Assembly (NCBI RefSeq): GCF_026011795.1
Contig: NZ_BRVS01000005.1
Coordinates: forward strand, 1-64,000
Direction: 5' to 3'
DNA: 64,000 bases
DNA from: Arthrobacter mangrovi
GTDB lineage: Bacteria > Actinomycetota > Actinomycetes > Actinomycetales > Micrococcaceae
Below the pieces are notes generated by a model. It did no database searches. It had not been told where the DNA came from and was given only the letters and a program-made list of their open reading frames with translations. The translations under genes and the position numbers were made by a program. This document shows positions 43,414-54,171 of the stretch, one piece after another (the first letter of the stretch is position 1; each line of letters opens with the position of its first letter).

Positions 43414-45105
43414 TTACTTGAGCTTGGCGTCCACGAGGTCCTGCGCCACCCCGATGACCGAGATGGGCTCCTTGGCCCCGGCCGGCGGGACGTAGACCGC
43501 CACCGATTCGCCATACGTGACATCCACGCCCGACGTCGTGGAGCTCTTCCCCGCCAGCGCGGCGAACTCGTCGGAGAGCTCGACGGTGGCGCCGGCCTCG
43601 GCCGGTACGCTGCTCATCACGTTGCGGATGTAGCCGAAAACCATCGCACCGCCGTCGGCCGTTTTCAGCGCCCGCACCGAGTCCGGCTCCACCTTGCGGC
43701 TGAAGGTGATGTCCGCGTTCTTGTTTGCCTTGACCTGCGAGTCCTGGAAGGCGCGGATCTGCTCGGCGAAGGTGTTCTTGCCGACCTTGTCCTGGTTCTT
43801 GCCGCTGTTGAGGTTGGCGGCCAGCACTTCGAGCGCCTGCTGCGGCGCATGGAGCAGGCCCTCCGCGGAGTCCGCGGCAACGGCCGGGGTTCCCCCGCCT
43901 TCGCTCGCGACCTGCGGGAAGGTGGTGCCGGGCAGCATCTGCACGGCCTCGACCATCTTGTAGTTCTCCCGCGGCCCGGCCTGCGAGAGCACGATGACCT
44001 GCGGCACCGGGTTCTCCTTGCCCTGGGTGACGGCGACGGCGGTGCGCGGCCAGGCGGCGGTGGTTCCCACCATGGCAGTCTTCAGCGGCTCGGCCGACAC
44101 CGGGGCGGGCGCTGCCACGTCGGGGTTTTCGGCCCGCACCGTATAGTTCGCCTTGCGCAGCGTCAGCGCGGAACCGCCGACCCGCGGGGCCAGTTCCTTG
44201 GCATCCCGGGCGGAGTCGCCGGCGGTCACCGCGGCCTCCACCGAGTCCAGGATCCGGTTGAGCTGCCCGTCCAGGAGCACGGGGTACGAACCGCCGGATT
44301 CCTTCGGGGCGGCCGTCCCGCCCGCATAGGCCGGCAGTGCGGTGGTGGCAAGGAGGCCGGCGGCAGCGACGGCCAGCACCGGACGAACGGAGTCTGCCAT
44401 GCGTAGCCGGAGGCCGCCGCGCGTCGGCTCGCCCTCCGCCGTGCCGGAAGCCGTGGAACCGGAGGCTTCGGCAGCCGCGCCCCGATCGGCCGGTTGGCCC
44501 CCATCGAGTCCGGGTCCGCCCCGCCGTGCGAGTGCCGCGAGCGCCAGGCCCAGCACCACCAGCAGCGCGCCGACGATGACCAGGACGATTCCCCAGGGCG
44601 CACTGTTGTCGTTCGGCCAGCTGACCGTAACGGCGGTCGGGGCAGGCTGCTTGCCGTCGGCCGCCAGGAGGATGGACCACTCGCCGTCCGCAGGCGCGAT
44701 CCAGCGGTGGTCTGCCTGGCCCTCGGCCGTTTCCTCGCTGACCCACAGGTCCGATCCGGCGGGGTTCGGCACCTCGGCATCGCCCTTGACGGTTTCGGCC
44801 TGCAGCTGGCCTCCGTCGACGCCGGTGATGGAGTTATGGGCGGCTTTGCCGACCCAGGCATCGACGTCGCCCGCGCGTCCTACCGCAAGGAGGAATTCGC
44901 CGTCGGCCTCCACGGAGATGTCCACGCGCTCATCGTGGACGCCGAAGACTGCCGGTTCGATCACCGTCACCGGAGCCGTCGAATCTCCGGCCGGGTAGCT
45001 GGCCGAGAGTGTCTCGGGCGGGGCCCAGATGGTGCGGAACCCGATGCCCAGCAAGATGGCCACGAGGCCGGCTGCGATCAGGGCGATGGCAGTCTTCGAA
45101 CGCAC
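43414..45105 (-). CDS. Membrane-anchored protein of unknown function
   Basis: A 563-aa protein I do not recognise. It has an N-terminal helix (IALIAAGLVAILLGIGF), an extracytoplasmic domain to about residue 160, a second helix (WGIVLVIVGALLVVLGLAL), an Ala/Gly/Glu-rich cytoplasmic linker, a third helix with signal-like end (VLAVAAAGLLATTALPAYA), then about 290 residues probably outside the cell. This last part has no cysteine or obvious catalytic motif. It is divergent from the AI-2E exporter gene, with 139 bp between the starts. Confidence 0.75.
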   Translation of the reverse strand: MRSKTAIALIAAGLVAILLGIGFRTIWAPPETLSASYPAGDSTAPVTVIEPAVFGVHDERVDISVEADGEFLLAVGRAGDVDAWVGKAAHNSITGVDGGQLQAETVKGDAEVPNPAGSDLWVSEETAEGQADHRWIAPADGEWSILLAADGKQPAPTAVTVSWPNDNSAPWGIVLVIVGALLVVLGLALAALARRGGPGLDGGQPADRGAAAEASGSTASGTAEGEPTRGGLRLRMADSVRPVLAVAAAGLLATTALPAYAGGTAAPKESGGSYPVLLDGQLNRILDSVEAAVTAGDSARDAKELAPRVGGSALTLRKANYTVRAENPDVAAPAPVSAEPLKTAMVGTTAAWPRTAVAVTQGKENPVPQVIVLSQAGPRENYKMVEAVQMLPGTTFPQVASEGGGTPAVAADSAEGLLHAPQQALEVLAANLNSGKNQDKVGKNTFAEQIRAFQDSQVKANKNADITFSRKVEPDSVRALKTADGGAMVFGYIRNVMSSVPAEAGATVELSDEFAALAGKSSTTSGVDVTYGESVAVYVPPAGAKEPISVIGVAQDLVDAKLK

Positions 45106-45244
45106 AAAAAAACCTAACGTTTGTCACGGGAAGCGGACCTGGCCACCAACTCGGCCGCGGGCAGTGCCGCGCGCCGGCCGGCTGCTGCAGGCCGGGAGGT
45201 CGGTGTTTATAACCCAATGGTAACGAATCGCCTGTTAGAGTGCG

Positions 45245-46627
45245 TTGTCGGCTGTACCGTCCACCGGGAGCGACGGGGACGCCGATAGTCTCATCCACAA
45301 CGATCTTCCCGCAGCCACGGGGCCGACTGAACAGGGCATTCGCTTGACGGAGCACGAGGAACGACCTGCCGAACCGCAGGAGCCGGGCGAGGGCGGCACG
45401 CCCGCAGGCGCCGCCGGGCCGGAAGCTTCCGCAGCGCCGGGCCCGGGCGGCCACCGGTCCGTCCTGCACGCCCTCGGCCGGCTCGGTGCGTCCTTCCCGC
45501 GGGCCCAGCCGCGCGTCCGGTTCGAGATGCCGCCCGAGGCACTGACCCTGGAGGACGAGAAGGCCGTGGCGGCCATGGTCGGAACCCAGGGGGCCGCCCG
45601 CCACCCCATCCACTTCGGCTTCATGGGCACCGTCGGCGTAGGCCTGGCACTGCTGCTGTATTTCATCCTCTCCAACATCGGCCAGCTGCTGGGATGGATC
45701 GCGGCGGCGCTCTTCATCGCGCTGGGCCTCGATCCGATCGTGCGCTGGCTGGAAAACAAGGGCCTGCCGCGGCCGGCGGGCGTCGTCGCCGTCGTTCTGG
45801 CCCTCGCGGGTGCGCTGGCCGCATTCTTTGCCACCCTCATCCCCACGATCGTGAACCAGACGGCACAGATCGTGGCCAACGGGCCGGAGTACGCCGACAA
45901 CTTCCTGAATTCCGCCTTCTTCCAGTCCATCGACCAGCAGTTCCAGGTCCGCAGCCGCGTGGAGGAGGAAGTAGCCAAGTTCTTCGCCAACTCCGAGGCC
46001 GTGACCGGCATCTTCGGCGGGGTGCTCGGCGTCGGCAGCGCCGTCCTGCAGGGTGCCTTCGGGGTCCTGATTGTCCTCGTGCTGACCCTGTATTTCCTGG
46101 CCTCGCTGCCGGCCCTGAAGATCTGGGCGTACCGGCTCGCGCCGCGGTCCCGCCGCAAGCGGGTGCAGTCCCTCGCCGAGGAGATTACGGGCAGCGTGGG
46201 CAGCTACGTGATCGGGCAGGCCTGCGTCGCGCTGATCAATGCCACCGTGGCCTTCATCGCCATGAACATCGCAGGTGTCCCCTTCGCGGTGCTGCTGGCG
46301 TTCCTGGTCGCACTGCTGGCTTTCATCCCGCTGGTCGGCGCAATGATCGCCGGCGTCATGGTCTCGCTGGTGGCGCTGACCGTGAGCTGGCAGACCGCCA
46401 CGCTGTTCGCCGTGATCTACTTCGCCTACCTGCAGTTCGAGGCGTACTTCGTGTCGCCGCGGATTATGCAGCGCGCGGTAGCCGTACCCGGGGCCGTCGC
46501 GGTGATCGCCGTCATCGCCGGCGGCACGCTGATGGGCGTGCTGGGCGCGCTGATGGCCATTCCGGCCGCCGCCGCGGTCATGCTCCTGCTGAAGGAAGTG
46601 GTGATTGTCCGGCAGGACCGGCGCTAA
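45245..46627 (+). CDS. AI-2E family transporter
   Basis: A 460-aa protein. After a ~115-residue Glu/Pro/Ala-rich soluble N-terminus, about eight hydrophobic segments follow, with ALGLDPIVRWLENKGLPRP and AFIPLVGAMIAGVMV-type motifs typical of the AI-2E/PerM family, whose members export signal molecules or Na+/H+. The start is uncertain: TTG at 45245 gives the length used here, and a TTG near 45343 is an alternative. A hypothetical autoinducer role should not be assumed. Confidence 0.85.
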   Translation: MSAVPSTGSDGDADSLIHNDLPAATGPTEQGIRLTEHEERPAEPQEPGEGGTPAGAAGPEASAAPGPGGHRSVLHALGRLGASFPRAQPRVRFEMPPEALTLEDEKAVAAMVGTQGAARHPIHFGFMGTVGVGLALLLYFILSNIGQLLGWIAAALFIALGLDPIVRWLENKGLPRPAGVVAVVLALAGALAAFFATLIPTIVNQTAQIVANGPEYADNFLNSAFFQSIDQQFQVRSRVEEEVAKFFANSEAVTGIFGGVLGVGSAVLQGAFGVLIVLVLTLYFLASLPALKIWAYRLAPRSRRKRVQSLAEEITGSVGSYVIGQACVALINATVAFIAMNIAGVPFAVLLAFLVALLAFIPLVGAMIAGVMVSLVALTVSWQTATLFAVIYFAYLQFEAYFVSPRIMQRAVAVPGAVAVIAVIAGGTLMGVLGALMAIPAAAAVMLLLKEVVIVRQDRR

Positions 46628-46661
46628 GGCCCGCGGCCGGCGGCGTTCAGCCCCGGTACGT

Positions 46662-46991
46662 TCAGCCCCGGTAACGGAAGCTGCGGGTCTTCCAGCAGTG
46701 ATGGTGCCAGTGCCGCCGCTCGGACAGCGCCGCCTCGGCGCCGAACAGGGAATCCTCGCGCCAGGCCACGACGTGCTCCACACCGGGCGCAATGGTGAGG
46801 CCGCAGCCTGGACAGCTGTAGTCTTTCACCGCGTTGCGCTGGGTGATCCGCCGCACGTTCCACTCGCCGTCGGGTGCGCTTTGGCGCTCCGGAATACCGA
46901 AGCGGGCCCGCTCCAGATCCAGTTCCGCGCCGCGGCTCCACTTGCCCGAAGGCTGGGCCGGCCGGCGGCGCGGGCGATTGGAGCGGGGCAT
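46662..46991 (-). CDS. Small zinc-ribbon-like protein
   Basis: A 109-aa protein: basic N-terminus ([15 protein letters not shown]), a middle part ([12 protein letters not shown]) and a C-terminal part with [16 protein letters not shown] and [12 protein letters not shown]. The CxxC plus the late HHHC suggest a zinc site. It resembles small proteins of actinobacteria that are often misannotated as ATP/GTP-binding. It is divergent from nucS with 58 bp between starts. Function unknown. Confidence 0.8.
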   Translation of the reverse strand: MPRSNRPRRRPAQPSGKWSRGAELDLERARFGIPERQSAPDGEWNVRRITQRNAVKDYSCPGCGLTIAPGVEHVVAWREDSLFGAEAALSERRHWHHHCWKTRSFRYRG

Positions 46992-47049
46992 AGGCCCATT
47001 CTGCCCGCGTCCTGCGGGGCTCGACAAACTGACGGTAAGCTGGCCTACT

Positions 47050-47745
47050 GTGCGTCTCGTTATTGCCCGTTGCTCCGTTGATTACATCGGCCGTCTTCGC
47101 GCCCATCTGCCCCTGGCCACGCGCCTGCTCATGGTGAAGGCCGACGGCTCGGTCCTGATCCATTCCGACGGCGGTTCCTACAAGCCGCTCAACTGGATGA
47201 GCCCTCCCGCCACGCTCCGCGTGAACGAGCCGGTCGAGGGCGACACCCCCGAGGGCGTCACCGAGGTGTGGAACGTCCAGCACGCGAAGAGCGACGACCG
47301 CCTTGTCATCCACATCCACGAACAGCTGCACGAGTTCAGCCATGACCTGGGCGTGGACCCCGGGCTCGTCAAGGACGGCGTCGAAGCGGATCTGCAGCGG
47401 CTGCTCGCGGAGCAGATCCACACCCTGGGCGACGGCTACTCGCTGATCCGCCGCGAGTACATGACCGCCATCGGCCCGGTCGATATCCTGGCCCGCGACG
47501 CCGACGGCGGCACGGTCGCCGTCGAACTCAAGCGGCGGGGAGACATTGACGGCGTGGAGCAGCTGACCCGTTACCTCGAACTGCTGAACCGCGACCCGCT
47601 CCTGGCTCCCGTGAAGGGCGTCTTCGCCGCGCAGCAGATCAAGCCGCAGGCACGGGTGCTTGCCGAAGACCGCGGCATCGACTGCCTGACACTGGACTAT
47701 GACGCCATGCGCGGGGTCGACGATATCGAGTCCCGGCTCTTCTAA
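47050..47745 (+). CDS. nucS: Mismatch-specific endonuclease NucS/EndoMS
   Basis: A 231-aa nuclease starting [16 protein letters not shown] (GTG start). The C-terminal catalytic domain has [10 protein letters not shown] and [14 protein letters not shown], giving the Asp and the Glu-x-Lys of the RecB-like site. NucS performs mismatch correction in actinobacteria that lack MutS/MutL. Length and motifs are normal. Confidence 0.95.
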   Translation: MRLVIARCSVDYIGRLRAHLPLATRLLMVKADGSVLIHSDGGSYKPLNWMSPPATLRVNEPVEGDTPEGVTEVWNVQHAKSDDRLVIHIHEQLHEFSHDLGVDPGLVKDGVEADLQRLLAEQIHTLGDGYSLIRREYMTAIGPVDILARDADGGTVAVELKRRGDIDGVEQLTRYLELLNRDPLLAPVKGVFAAQQIKPQARVLAEDRGIDCLTLDYDAMRGVDDIESRLF

Positions 47746-47774
47746 GTCCGGCGCCGGCGTCTAGACTGTCGGCT

Positions 47775-48992
47775 ATGGAAGCCAGCGGCCACACCGGAGC
47801 GGGCGGCGCCTTCCTCCGCGGGCGGATCGTCAGCGACGGGACGGTCGTCGAGAACGGGGTCGTGGCGTACGACGGCGACCGCCTCGTTTTCGCGGGCCCG
47901 TATCCGGAGTTTTCACCTCAGGGGCGTCCGGAACATGATGTGCCGGCCGGCAGCATCCTGGTGCCCGGACTCGTGGACATGCACTGCCACGGCGGCTTCG
48001 GGGCCGACTTCTCCTCGGCGGACGAGGACGCCGCACGCCGGGCCGCGGCGTTCCTGCACCGGAGCGGGACGACCACGTTGCTGGCGAGCACGGTTCCGGC
48101 CCCGCCGGCCCAGGCACTGGCCGCCCTGCAGGTCCTCGCCGGACTCTGTGCCGACGGGCTGCTGGCCGGCATCCATGCCGAGGGGCCCTTCGTCTCGACC
48201 GAATGTTCCGGCGCCCTGGAGCCCGCGCACCTCAACGATCCGGACCTGGAACTGCTGGCGCGGCTGATCGACGCGGGACAGGGCCAGCTCCGCACCATGA
48301 CGTACGCCCCCGAACTGGCCGGTGCCGGCGAACTGGCCGACCGGCTGACGGCGCACGGCGTCATCCCGTCCATCGGCCATACCGCGTGCGATTCCGCCAC
48401 CGCCGCCACGGCGCTGGCGCAGGCGTCCGAGGGACTCGCGTCCGCCGGCTTCGACGGCTACAGCGCCCGGCCGACCGTGACGCATCTGTTCAACGGGATG
48501 CCGCCGCTGCACCACCGGTCCCCCGGGCCGGCTGCGGCCTGCCTCCGCGCTGCCGCCGCAGGGGCAGCAGCGGTCGAACTGATTGCGGACGGCACGCACT
48601 TGGATCCGCAGACCATCCTCACCGTATTCGAGCTCGTTGGTGCCGCCAACATCCTGCTGGTCTCCGATGCCATCGCCGCCACGGGGCTCGAGGACGGCGA
48701 GTACGGACTCGGCGGGCGCCTGGTCACGGTGGCCGGCGGCCGCGCGACCCTGGCGGGCACGGACACGCTGGCCGGCGGCACCTCGACCCTGCTGGACGTC
48801 GTCCGCACCGCCGTCGGATCCGGCGTGCCGCTCCCCGACGCGCTGGCGTCCGCCACCAGCGTGCCGGCTGCCGTGCTCGGCCTGGCGGACGAAGTGGGCA
48901 GCCTGCATGCCGGCTTCCGTGCCGACGTGCTTGTCCTGACGCCGGAACTGCGGCTGAATGCCGTCCTCCGGAAGGGCCGCTGGCTGGCGTGA
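47775..48992 (+). CDS. nagA: N-acetylglucosamine-6-phosphate deacetylase
   Basis: A 405-aa amidohydrolase. Metal and substrate motifs include LVDMHCHGGFGADF, GIHAEGPFVS, PSIGHTACDSA, VTHLFNGMPPLHHR and LVSDAIAATG. It hydrolyses GlcNAc-6-phosphate to glucosamine-6-phosphate in amino-sugar and cell-wall recycling. The gene stands alone, 29 bp after nucS, and no nagB or PTS gene is nearby. Confidence 0.93.
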   Translation: MEASGHTGAGGAFLRGRIVSDGTVVENGVVAYDGDRLVFAGPYPEFSPQGRPEHDVPAGSILVPGLVDMHCHGGFGADFSSADEDAARRAAAFLHRSGTTTLLASTVPAPPAQALAALQVLAGLCADGLLAGIHAEGPFVSTECSGALEPAHLNDPDLELLARLIDAGQGQLRTMTYAPELAGAGELADRLTAHGVIPSIGHTACDSATAATALAQASEGLASAGFDGYSARPTVTHLFNGMPPLHHRSPGPAAACLRAAAAGAAAVELIADGTHLDPQTILTVFELVGAANILLVSDAIAATGLEDGEYGLGGRLVTVAGGRATLAGTDTLAGGTSTLLDVVRTAVGSGVPLPDALASATSVPAAVLGLADEVGSLHAGFRADVLVLTPELRLNAVLRKGRWLA

Positions 48993-49043
48993 AGGCCGCA
49001 GGGAACTTTGGCTTAACAAAAGGTTGAATCTCGCAAATGAGCG

Positions 49044-49242
49044 TTGACCTGCCCAAATGCCTATGTGATGCTTAACTCAGTCTTTGTGTAGGTGAGTTTT
49101 TCATGCTCGCAAGACATGTTGTTGCGAGCGTGAAGCTCCTCAAACGCTTCGGCAGCCTGCCGGAACCTGAGGTCTTCCGTGGAGTGACCAGGACCGGTGC
49201 AAAGGGCACCGGTCTAAGAAGTACCGTTATGAGGAGAAATAC
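49044..49242 (+). promoter_or_regulatory. Cold-shock gene promoter region and structured leader
   Basis: A TTGACC (-35-like, 49044-49049) is followed by ~190 bp without a gene. The leader has two stems: GCTCGCAA/TTGCGAGC (49105-49112 with 49122-49129, extendable by a G-U pair) and GACCGGTGC/GCACCGGTC (49192-49200 with 49206-49214). GAGGAG lies at 49231-49236, just before the ATG. Cold-shock mRNAs commonly have long leaders that act as RNA thermosensors. Confidence 0.6.
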
Positions 49243-49446
49243 ATGGCACAGGGGACCGTGAAGTGGTTCAACGCTGAAAAGGGCTTCGGCTTCATCACTC
49301 CGGATGATTCCGAGGGAGACGTGTTCGTCCACTACTCCGAAATCCAGACCGGCGGATTCAAGACCTTGGACGAGAACCAGCGCGTAAGCTTCGAGATCGG
49401 CCAGGGCGCCAAGGGCCCCCAGGCGACCGGCGTTACCGTCATCTAG
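49243..49446 (+). CDS. cspA: Cold shock protein
   Basis: A 67-aa single cold-shock domain. RNP1 is EKGFGFITP and RNP2 is DVFVHYSEI, both intact, with the usual N-terminus [16 protein letters not shown]. It binds single-stranded nucleic acid as an RNA chaperone. It is monocistronic, with a long leader and a strong terminator. Confidence 0.97.
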   Translation: MAQGTVKWFNAEKGFGFITPDDSEGDVFVHYSEIQTGGFKTLDENQRVSFEIGQGAKGPQATGVTVI

Positions 49447-49481
49447 TCTCGCTTTAGCTTCCCGGCACAGGCCGGACAGCA

Positions 49482-49513
49482 AGGAAGCCTCCCGGTTCAC
49501 CGGGAGGCTTCCT
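49482..49513. terminator. Strong bidirectional terminator between cspA and murA
   Basis: Perfect 14-base arms (49482-49495 and 49500-49513) with a TTCA loop, lying between convergent genes and followed by TCGCTTT. It probably ends both messages. Confidence 0.85.
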
Positions 49514-49517
49514 CGCT

Positions 49518-50828
49518 TTAACGCAGCAGCCTGGCTTTGGCCAGCGGATCCGCTTCGTTCCCCCGCCGGTCGACGACCGCCCCCAGGGCGCGGAGTTTCG
49601 CGTCGAAATTCTCATAGCCGCGGTCAATGTGGTCCACTCCCCTGACCTCCGTCATCCCGTCTGCGACCAGGCCGGCAATCACCAGGGCCGCGCCCGCGCG
49701 GATGTCATTGGCTTCGACCGGGGCCCCGGAAAGCTGCGGTACTCCCTTGATGAGCGCATGATGGCCGTCCAGGCGCACGATGGCGCCGAGACGTGCCAGC
49801 TCGTTGGTGAACCCCCAGCGCGCTTCGAAGACGTTTTCCGTCACCATCCCGTTCCCCGTGGCGACGGCGTTCAGCGCGACCACGAAGGGCTGCAGGTCCG
49901 TGGGAAACCCGGGATAGGGCAAGGTGGAAACATTGATCGGCGACGGCCGGCCGGAGCCCTCCACCACGAAGCCGTCGGCCCGGCGCTCAACCGTGCACCC
50001 GGCCTGCTCCAGCTTGTCCAGGACGACCCCCAGGTGCGACGGGTCGGCGTGCCGGATATCAACCCGTCCTCCCGTGATCGCGGCCGCGAAGGCCCAGGTG
50101 CCGGCCACGATTCGGTCGGGCACGGTGCGGTGCGCAACCGGCTGGAGGCGTTCGACGCCGGTAATCACCAGCGTGGGCGACCCGATCCCTTCGATGCGGG
50201 CGCCCATCGCGACCAGGAGCCGCGCGATGTCGGAAATTTCCGGTTCCCGCGCGGCATTGTCGATCGTCGTCACCCCCTCGGCCAGGGTCGCGGCCATCAT
50301 CAGGTTTTCCGTGGCGCCCACCGAGGGGAAGGAAAGGCGGTGGTGGGCGGCCTTTAAGCCGCCGGGCGCCTTCGCCACGAGGTACCCGTGGTCGATCACG
50401 ATCTGGGCACCCATCAGCTCCAGGCCGCTGCGGTGCATGTCCAGGCCGCGGGACCCAATGGCGTCGCCGCCGGGAAGCGCCACCTCGGCCTGCCGGCACC
50501 GGGCCACGAGCGGACCCAGAACCGAAATGGACGCCCGCATGGCCCGGACCAGGTCGTAGTCCGCCTGGTGCGCGGGCGCTGACGGAACGTCGATGTGCAC
50601 AGCCGCCTGCTCGACGTCGTACTCCACTCCGCAGCCGAGCCGGCGCAGGAGTTCGGCCATGATCCAGACGTCCTGGATGTTGGGCACATTCGTGATGGTG
50701 GACCGGCCCTCGGCCAGGAGCACCGCGGCCATCAGCTTCAGGACACTGTTCTTTGCCCCGGCCACGTCCACCTGCCCGGAAAGCCGGGTGGGTCCGGTGA
50801 CGACTATGACGTCTTCCATGTTGCTCAT
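49518..50828 (-). CDS. murA: UDP-N-acetylglucosamine 1-carboxyvinyltransferase, Cys-to-Asp variant
   Basis: A 436-aa enzyme for the first committed peptidoglycan step, transferring enolpyruvate to UDP-GlcNAc. It has [18 protein letters not shown] with the catalytic Lys, and the active-site loop reads [17 protein letters not shown]. The residue normally Cys115 is Asp (here D122), as in mycobacterial MurA. This change is known to confer intrinsic fosfomycin resistance. It is downstream of DUF2550. A second MurA-like gene may exist elsewhere. Confidence 0.95.
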   Translation of the reverse strand: MSNMEDVIVVTGPTRLSGQVDVAGAKNSVLKLMAAVLLAEGRSTITNVPNIQDVWIMAELLRRLGCGVEYDVEQAAVHIDVPSAPAHQADYDLVRAMRASISVLGPLVARCRQAEVALPGGDAIGSRGLDMHRSGLELMGAQIVIDHGYLVAKAPGGLKAAHHRLSFPSVGATENLMMAATLAEGVTTIDNAAREPEISDIARLLVAMGARIEGIGSPTLVITGVERLQPVAHRTVPDRIVAGTWAFAAAITGGRVDIRHADPSHLGVVLDKLEQAGCTVERRADGFVVEGSGRPSPINVSTLPYPGFPTDLQPFVVALNAVATGNGMVTENVFEARWGFTNELARLGAIVRLDGHHALIKGVPQLSGAPVEANDIRAGAALVIAGLVADGMTEVRGVDHIDRGYENFDAKLRALGAVVDRRGNEADPLAKARLLR

Positions 50829-50910
50829 CCTAGTAGGAGGTCAGATGGGTAAAACGAAAGCGGCCCCCATCGGGAGCCGCTGTATCCGGTCCATGGACGC
50901 CGCGCACCGT

Positions 50911-51342
50911 TCAGCGCCAGGTTCCGATGCCGATCACCGGGCCGGCTTCGAGCCAGGAGGACAATCCGGCGTAGACATCGTAGTTCATCGCCAGCAGCAG
51001 TTCCTGCTTCTCGTGCGTCAGCATCACGACAATGGCTCCAGGCTGGATCCGCAGCCGTTCGTCCTCGGTGGGCTGGCGCCAGCCTTTCAGCTCGAGCGCA
51101 CTGCGCCGGAACCGATGGCGCGGGCGGGGGCTTAGCGAGAACAGCCGCAGCCATTCCAGGTGCTTGTCCGCATAACGACAAACCCCCATTTGCCAGCTGC
51201 CGGGCAGCAGGCAAATGGAGGCATCGAAGGTACCCAGGGCGCGCCGCAGTTGATAGCGGCGCACCCCGAATGCCAGCAGCGCCAGGACGAGCAGCACGAA
51301 CAATGCCGCAAGGACAACGAACGCGACGGATAGCTCGTTCAC
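50911..51342 (-). CDS. DUF2550 family membrane protein
   Basis: A 143-aa protein with an N-terminal helix (AFVVLAALFVLLVLALLAFGV), then a soluble part with GTFDASICLLPGSWQMGVCRY and LELKGWRQPTEDERLR. It matches the actinobacterial DUF2550 family that almost always follows atpC. Function is unknown. The gap to atpC is 18 bp, so it is probably in the ATP synthase transcript. Confidence 0.92.
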   Translation of the reverse strand: MNELSVAFVVLAALFVLLVLALLAFGVRRYQLRRALGTFDASICLLPGSWQMGVCRYADKHLEWLRLFSLSPRPRHRFRRSALELKGWRQPTEDERLRIQPGAIVVMLTHEKQELLLAMNYDVYAGLSSWLEAGPVIGIGTWR

Positions 51343-51360
51343 TGGCGCCGCCAGTTGGGC

Positions 51361-51648
51361 CTAAGCCGTGGCCAAGTCGTTGACCGTGGCGTTGTCCGCC
51401 ACGATCACAACCCGGTTGCTGTCAACGGAGAAGAACCCGCCGTCGACGGTGACAGTGATGCGGTCGCCGTTGACGGGCTGGATAGCCAGTTCTCCGGGCG
51501 CCAGGATGGCCAGGACCGGAGTGTGGCCGGGCAGGATCCCGATCTCGCCGTCGGCGGTACGGGCCTTGACCAGGGACGCCGCGCCGGACCACACGAAGTG
51601 GTCCGCTGCGACAATCTCAACTTCCAGATCAGCTGTTTCGTTAGCCAT
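51361..51648 (-). CDS. atpC: ATP synthase F1 epsilon subunit
   Basis: A 95-aa subunit of the central stalk. It keeps the N-terminal beta-sandwich (LEVEIVAADHFVWSGAA, GEIGILPGHTPVLAIL) and lacks the C-terminal helical hairpin found in longer epsilon subunits, as is usual in actinobacteria. It ends the atp gene order. Confidence 0.95.
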   Translation of the reverse strand: MANETADLEVEIVAADHFVWSGAASLVKARTADGEIGILPGHTPVLAILAPGELAIQPVNGDRITVTVDGGFFSVDSNRVVIVADNATVNDLATA

Positions 51649-51653
51649 GGGCT

Positions 51654-53129
<1,476 letters not shown>

Positions 53130-53185
53130 TCAGTTAGATGCGTGGTTAAGTTTACGGTCTTGATGGAGTGCTTCGAGCTCGACGG

Positions 53186-54079
53186 TCAGGACGCACTCAG
53201 TGCGTCGGCACCGCCGACAATCTCGGTGAGCTCCTGGGTGATCTCGGCCTGGCGGGCGTTGTTGCGCAAACGGGTGTACTTCTTGATCAGCTCGTTCGCG
53301 TTGTCGCCTGCCGACTTCATGGCGCGCTGGCGGGCGGCGAGCTCGCTCGCAGCCGCCTGCAGCAGCGCTGCGAAGATACGCGACTCGATGTAGCGCGGCA
53401 GCAGGGCGTCCAGGACCTGCTCGGGCTCGGGCTCGTACTCGTACAGCGGCAGCAGCTCCGACTCCGACGCGGCCTCCTGCTCCACGACCTCCAGCGGGAG
53501 CAGGCGGATGACCGTCGGCTCCTGGGAGACCATGGACTTGAACCGCGTGTAGACGACGTGGATCTCGTCGACGCCGCCGTCTTCGTACGGCGCGTTGAAC
53601 GCGCCGAGGACGGCGTCGCCGATCTCACGTGCGACGTCGAAGGACGGCGAATCGGTTCCACCGGTCCAGACCTGCTGGTAGTCGAGACCGCGGAAGTCGA
53701 AGTAAGCCTGTGCCTTGCGGCCGACGAGGTAGTGCTGGACTTCTTTGCCCTCTCCGCGCAGCAGCTCGGTCAGGGACTGTGCCTGCTTCAGGACCGAAGC
53801 CGAGTAAGACCCTGCCAGGCCACGGTCCGAGGTCAGTACCAGCACGGCCGCCCGCCGGATCTGCTCCGGTTCGGTGGTCAGCGGGTGGTCGATCTCGGAC
53901 TGCGATGCCACAGCAGAAACGGCACGGGTGATCGCATTGGCGTAAGGCAGCGATGCAGCCACCCGGCTGCGCGCCTTGCCAATACGAGAGGCAGCGATCA
54001 GTTCCATCGCCTTGAACATCTTGCGCATCGAACTCGTCGAGGCGATCTTCTGGCGGTAGACCCGAATCTGGGCTCCCAT
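53186..54079 (-). CDS. atpG: ATP synthase F1 gamma subunit
   Basis: A 297-aa rotor subunit. The N-terminal helix begins [20 protein letters not shown] with [13 protein letters not shown], and the C-terminal helix has [20 protein letters not shown], both gamma signatures. It lies 92 bp downstream of atpA, after a large hairpin, and before atpD. Confidence 0.97.
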   Translation of the reverse strand: MGAQIRVYRQKIASTSSMRKMFKAMELIAASRIGKARSRVAASLPYANAITRAVSAVASQSEIDHPLTTEPEQIRRAAVLVLTSDRGLAGSYSASVLKQAQSLTELLRGEGKEVQHYLVGRKAQAYFDFRGLDYQQVWTGGTDSPSFDVAREIGDAVLGAFNAPYEDGGVDEIHVVYTRFKSMVSQEPTVIRLLPLEVVEQEAASESELLPLYEYEPEPEQVLDALLPRYIESRIFAALLQAAASELAARQRAMKSAGDNANELIKKYTRLRNNARQAEITQELTEIVGGADALSAS

Positions 54080-54101
54080 ACTTTTCCTTTCCTAATCCCC
54101 C

Positions 54102-54161
54102 CTGGCTGAGCGGGGCCGGGTTATTCGCGCGGAGGGACGAACCCGGCCCCCGCTCAGCCAG
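54102..54161. other. Large hairpin between atpA and atpG
   Basis: The arms 54102-54122 and 54140-54161 pair over 21 bases with one extra C bulged. It lies wholly in the atpA-atpG gap. It is too far inside an essential operon to be a full terminator; RNA stability, processing or partial termination is more likely. Confidence 0.8.
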
Positions 54162-54171
54162 CGAAAACGAA

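Noticed and set aside
44930-46792. 620-codon minus-strand frame opposite the AI-2E exporter
   Set aside because: It overlaps genes on both sides, is made of Asp/Gln/Arg/Gly runs and lacks protein motifs.
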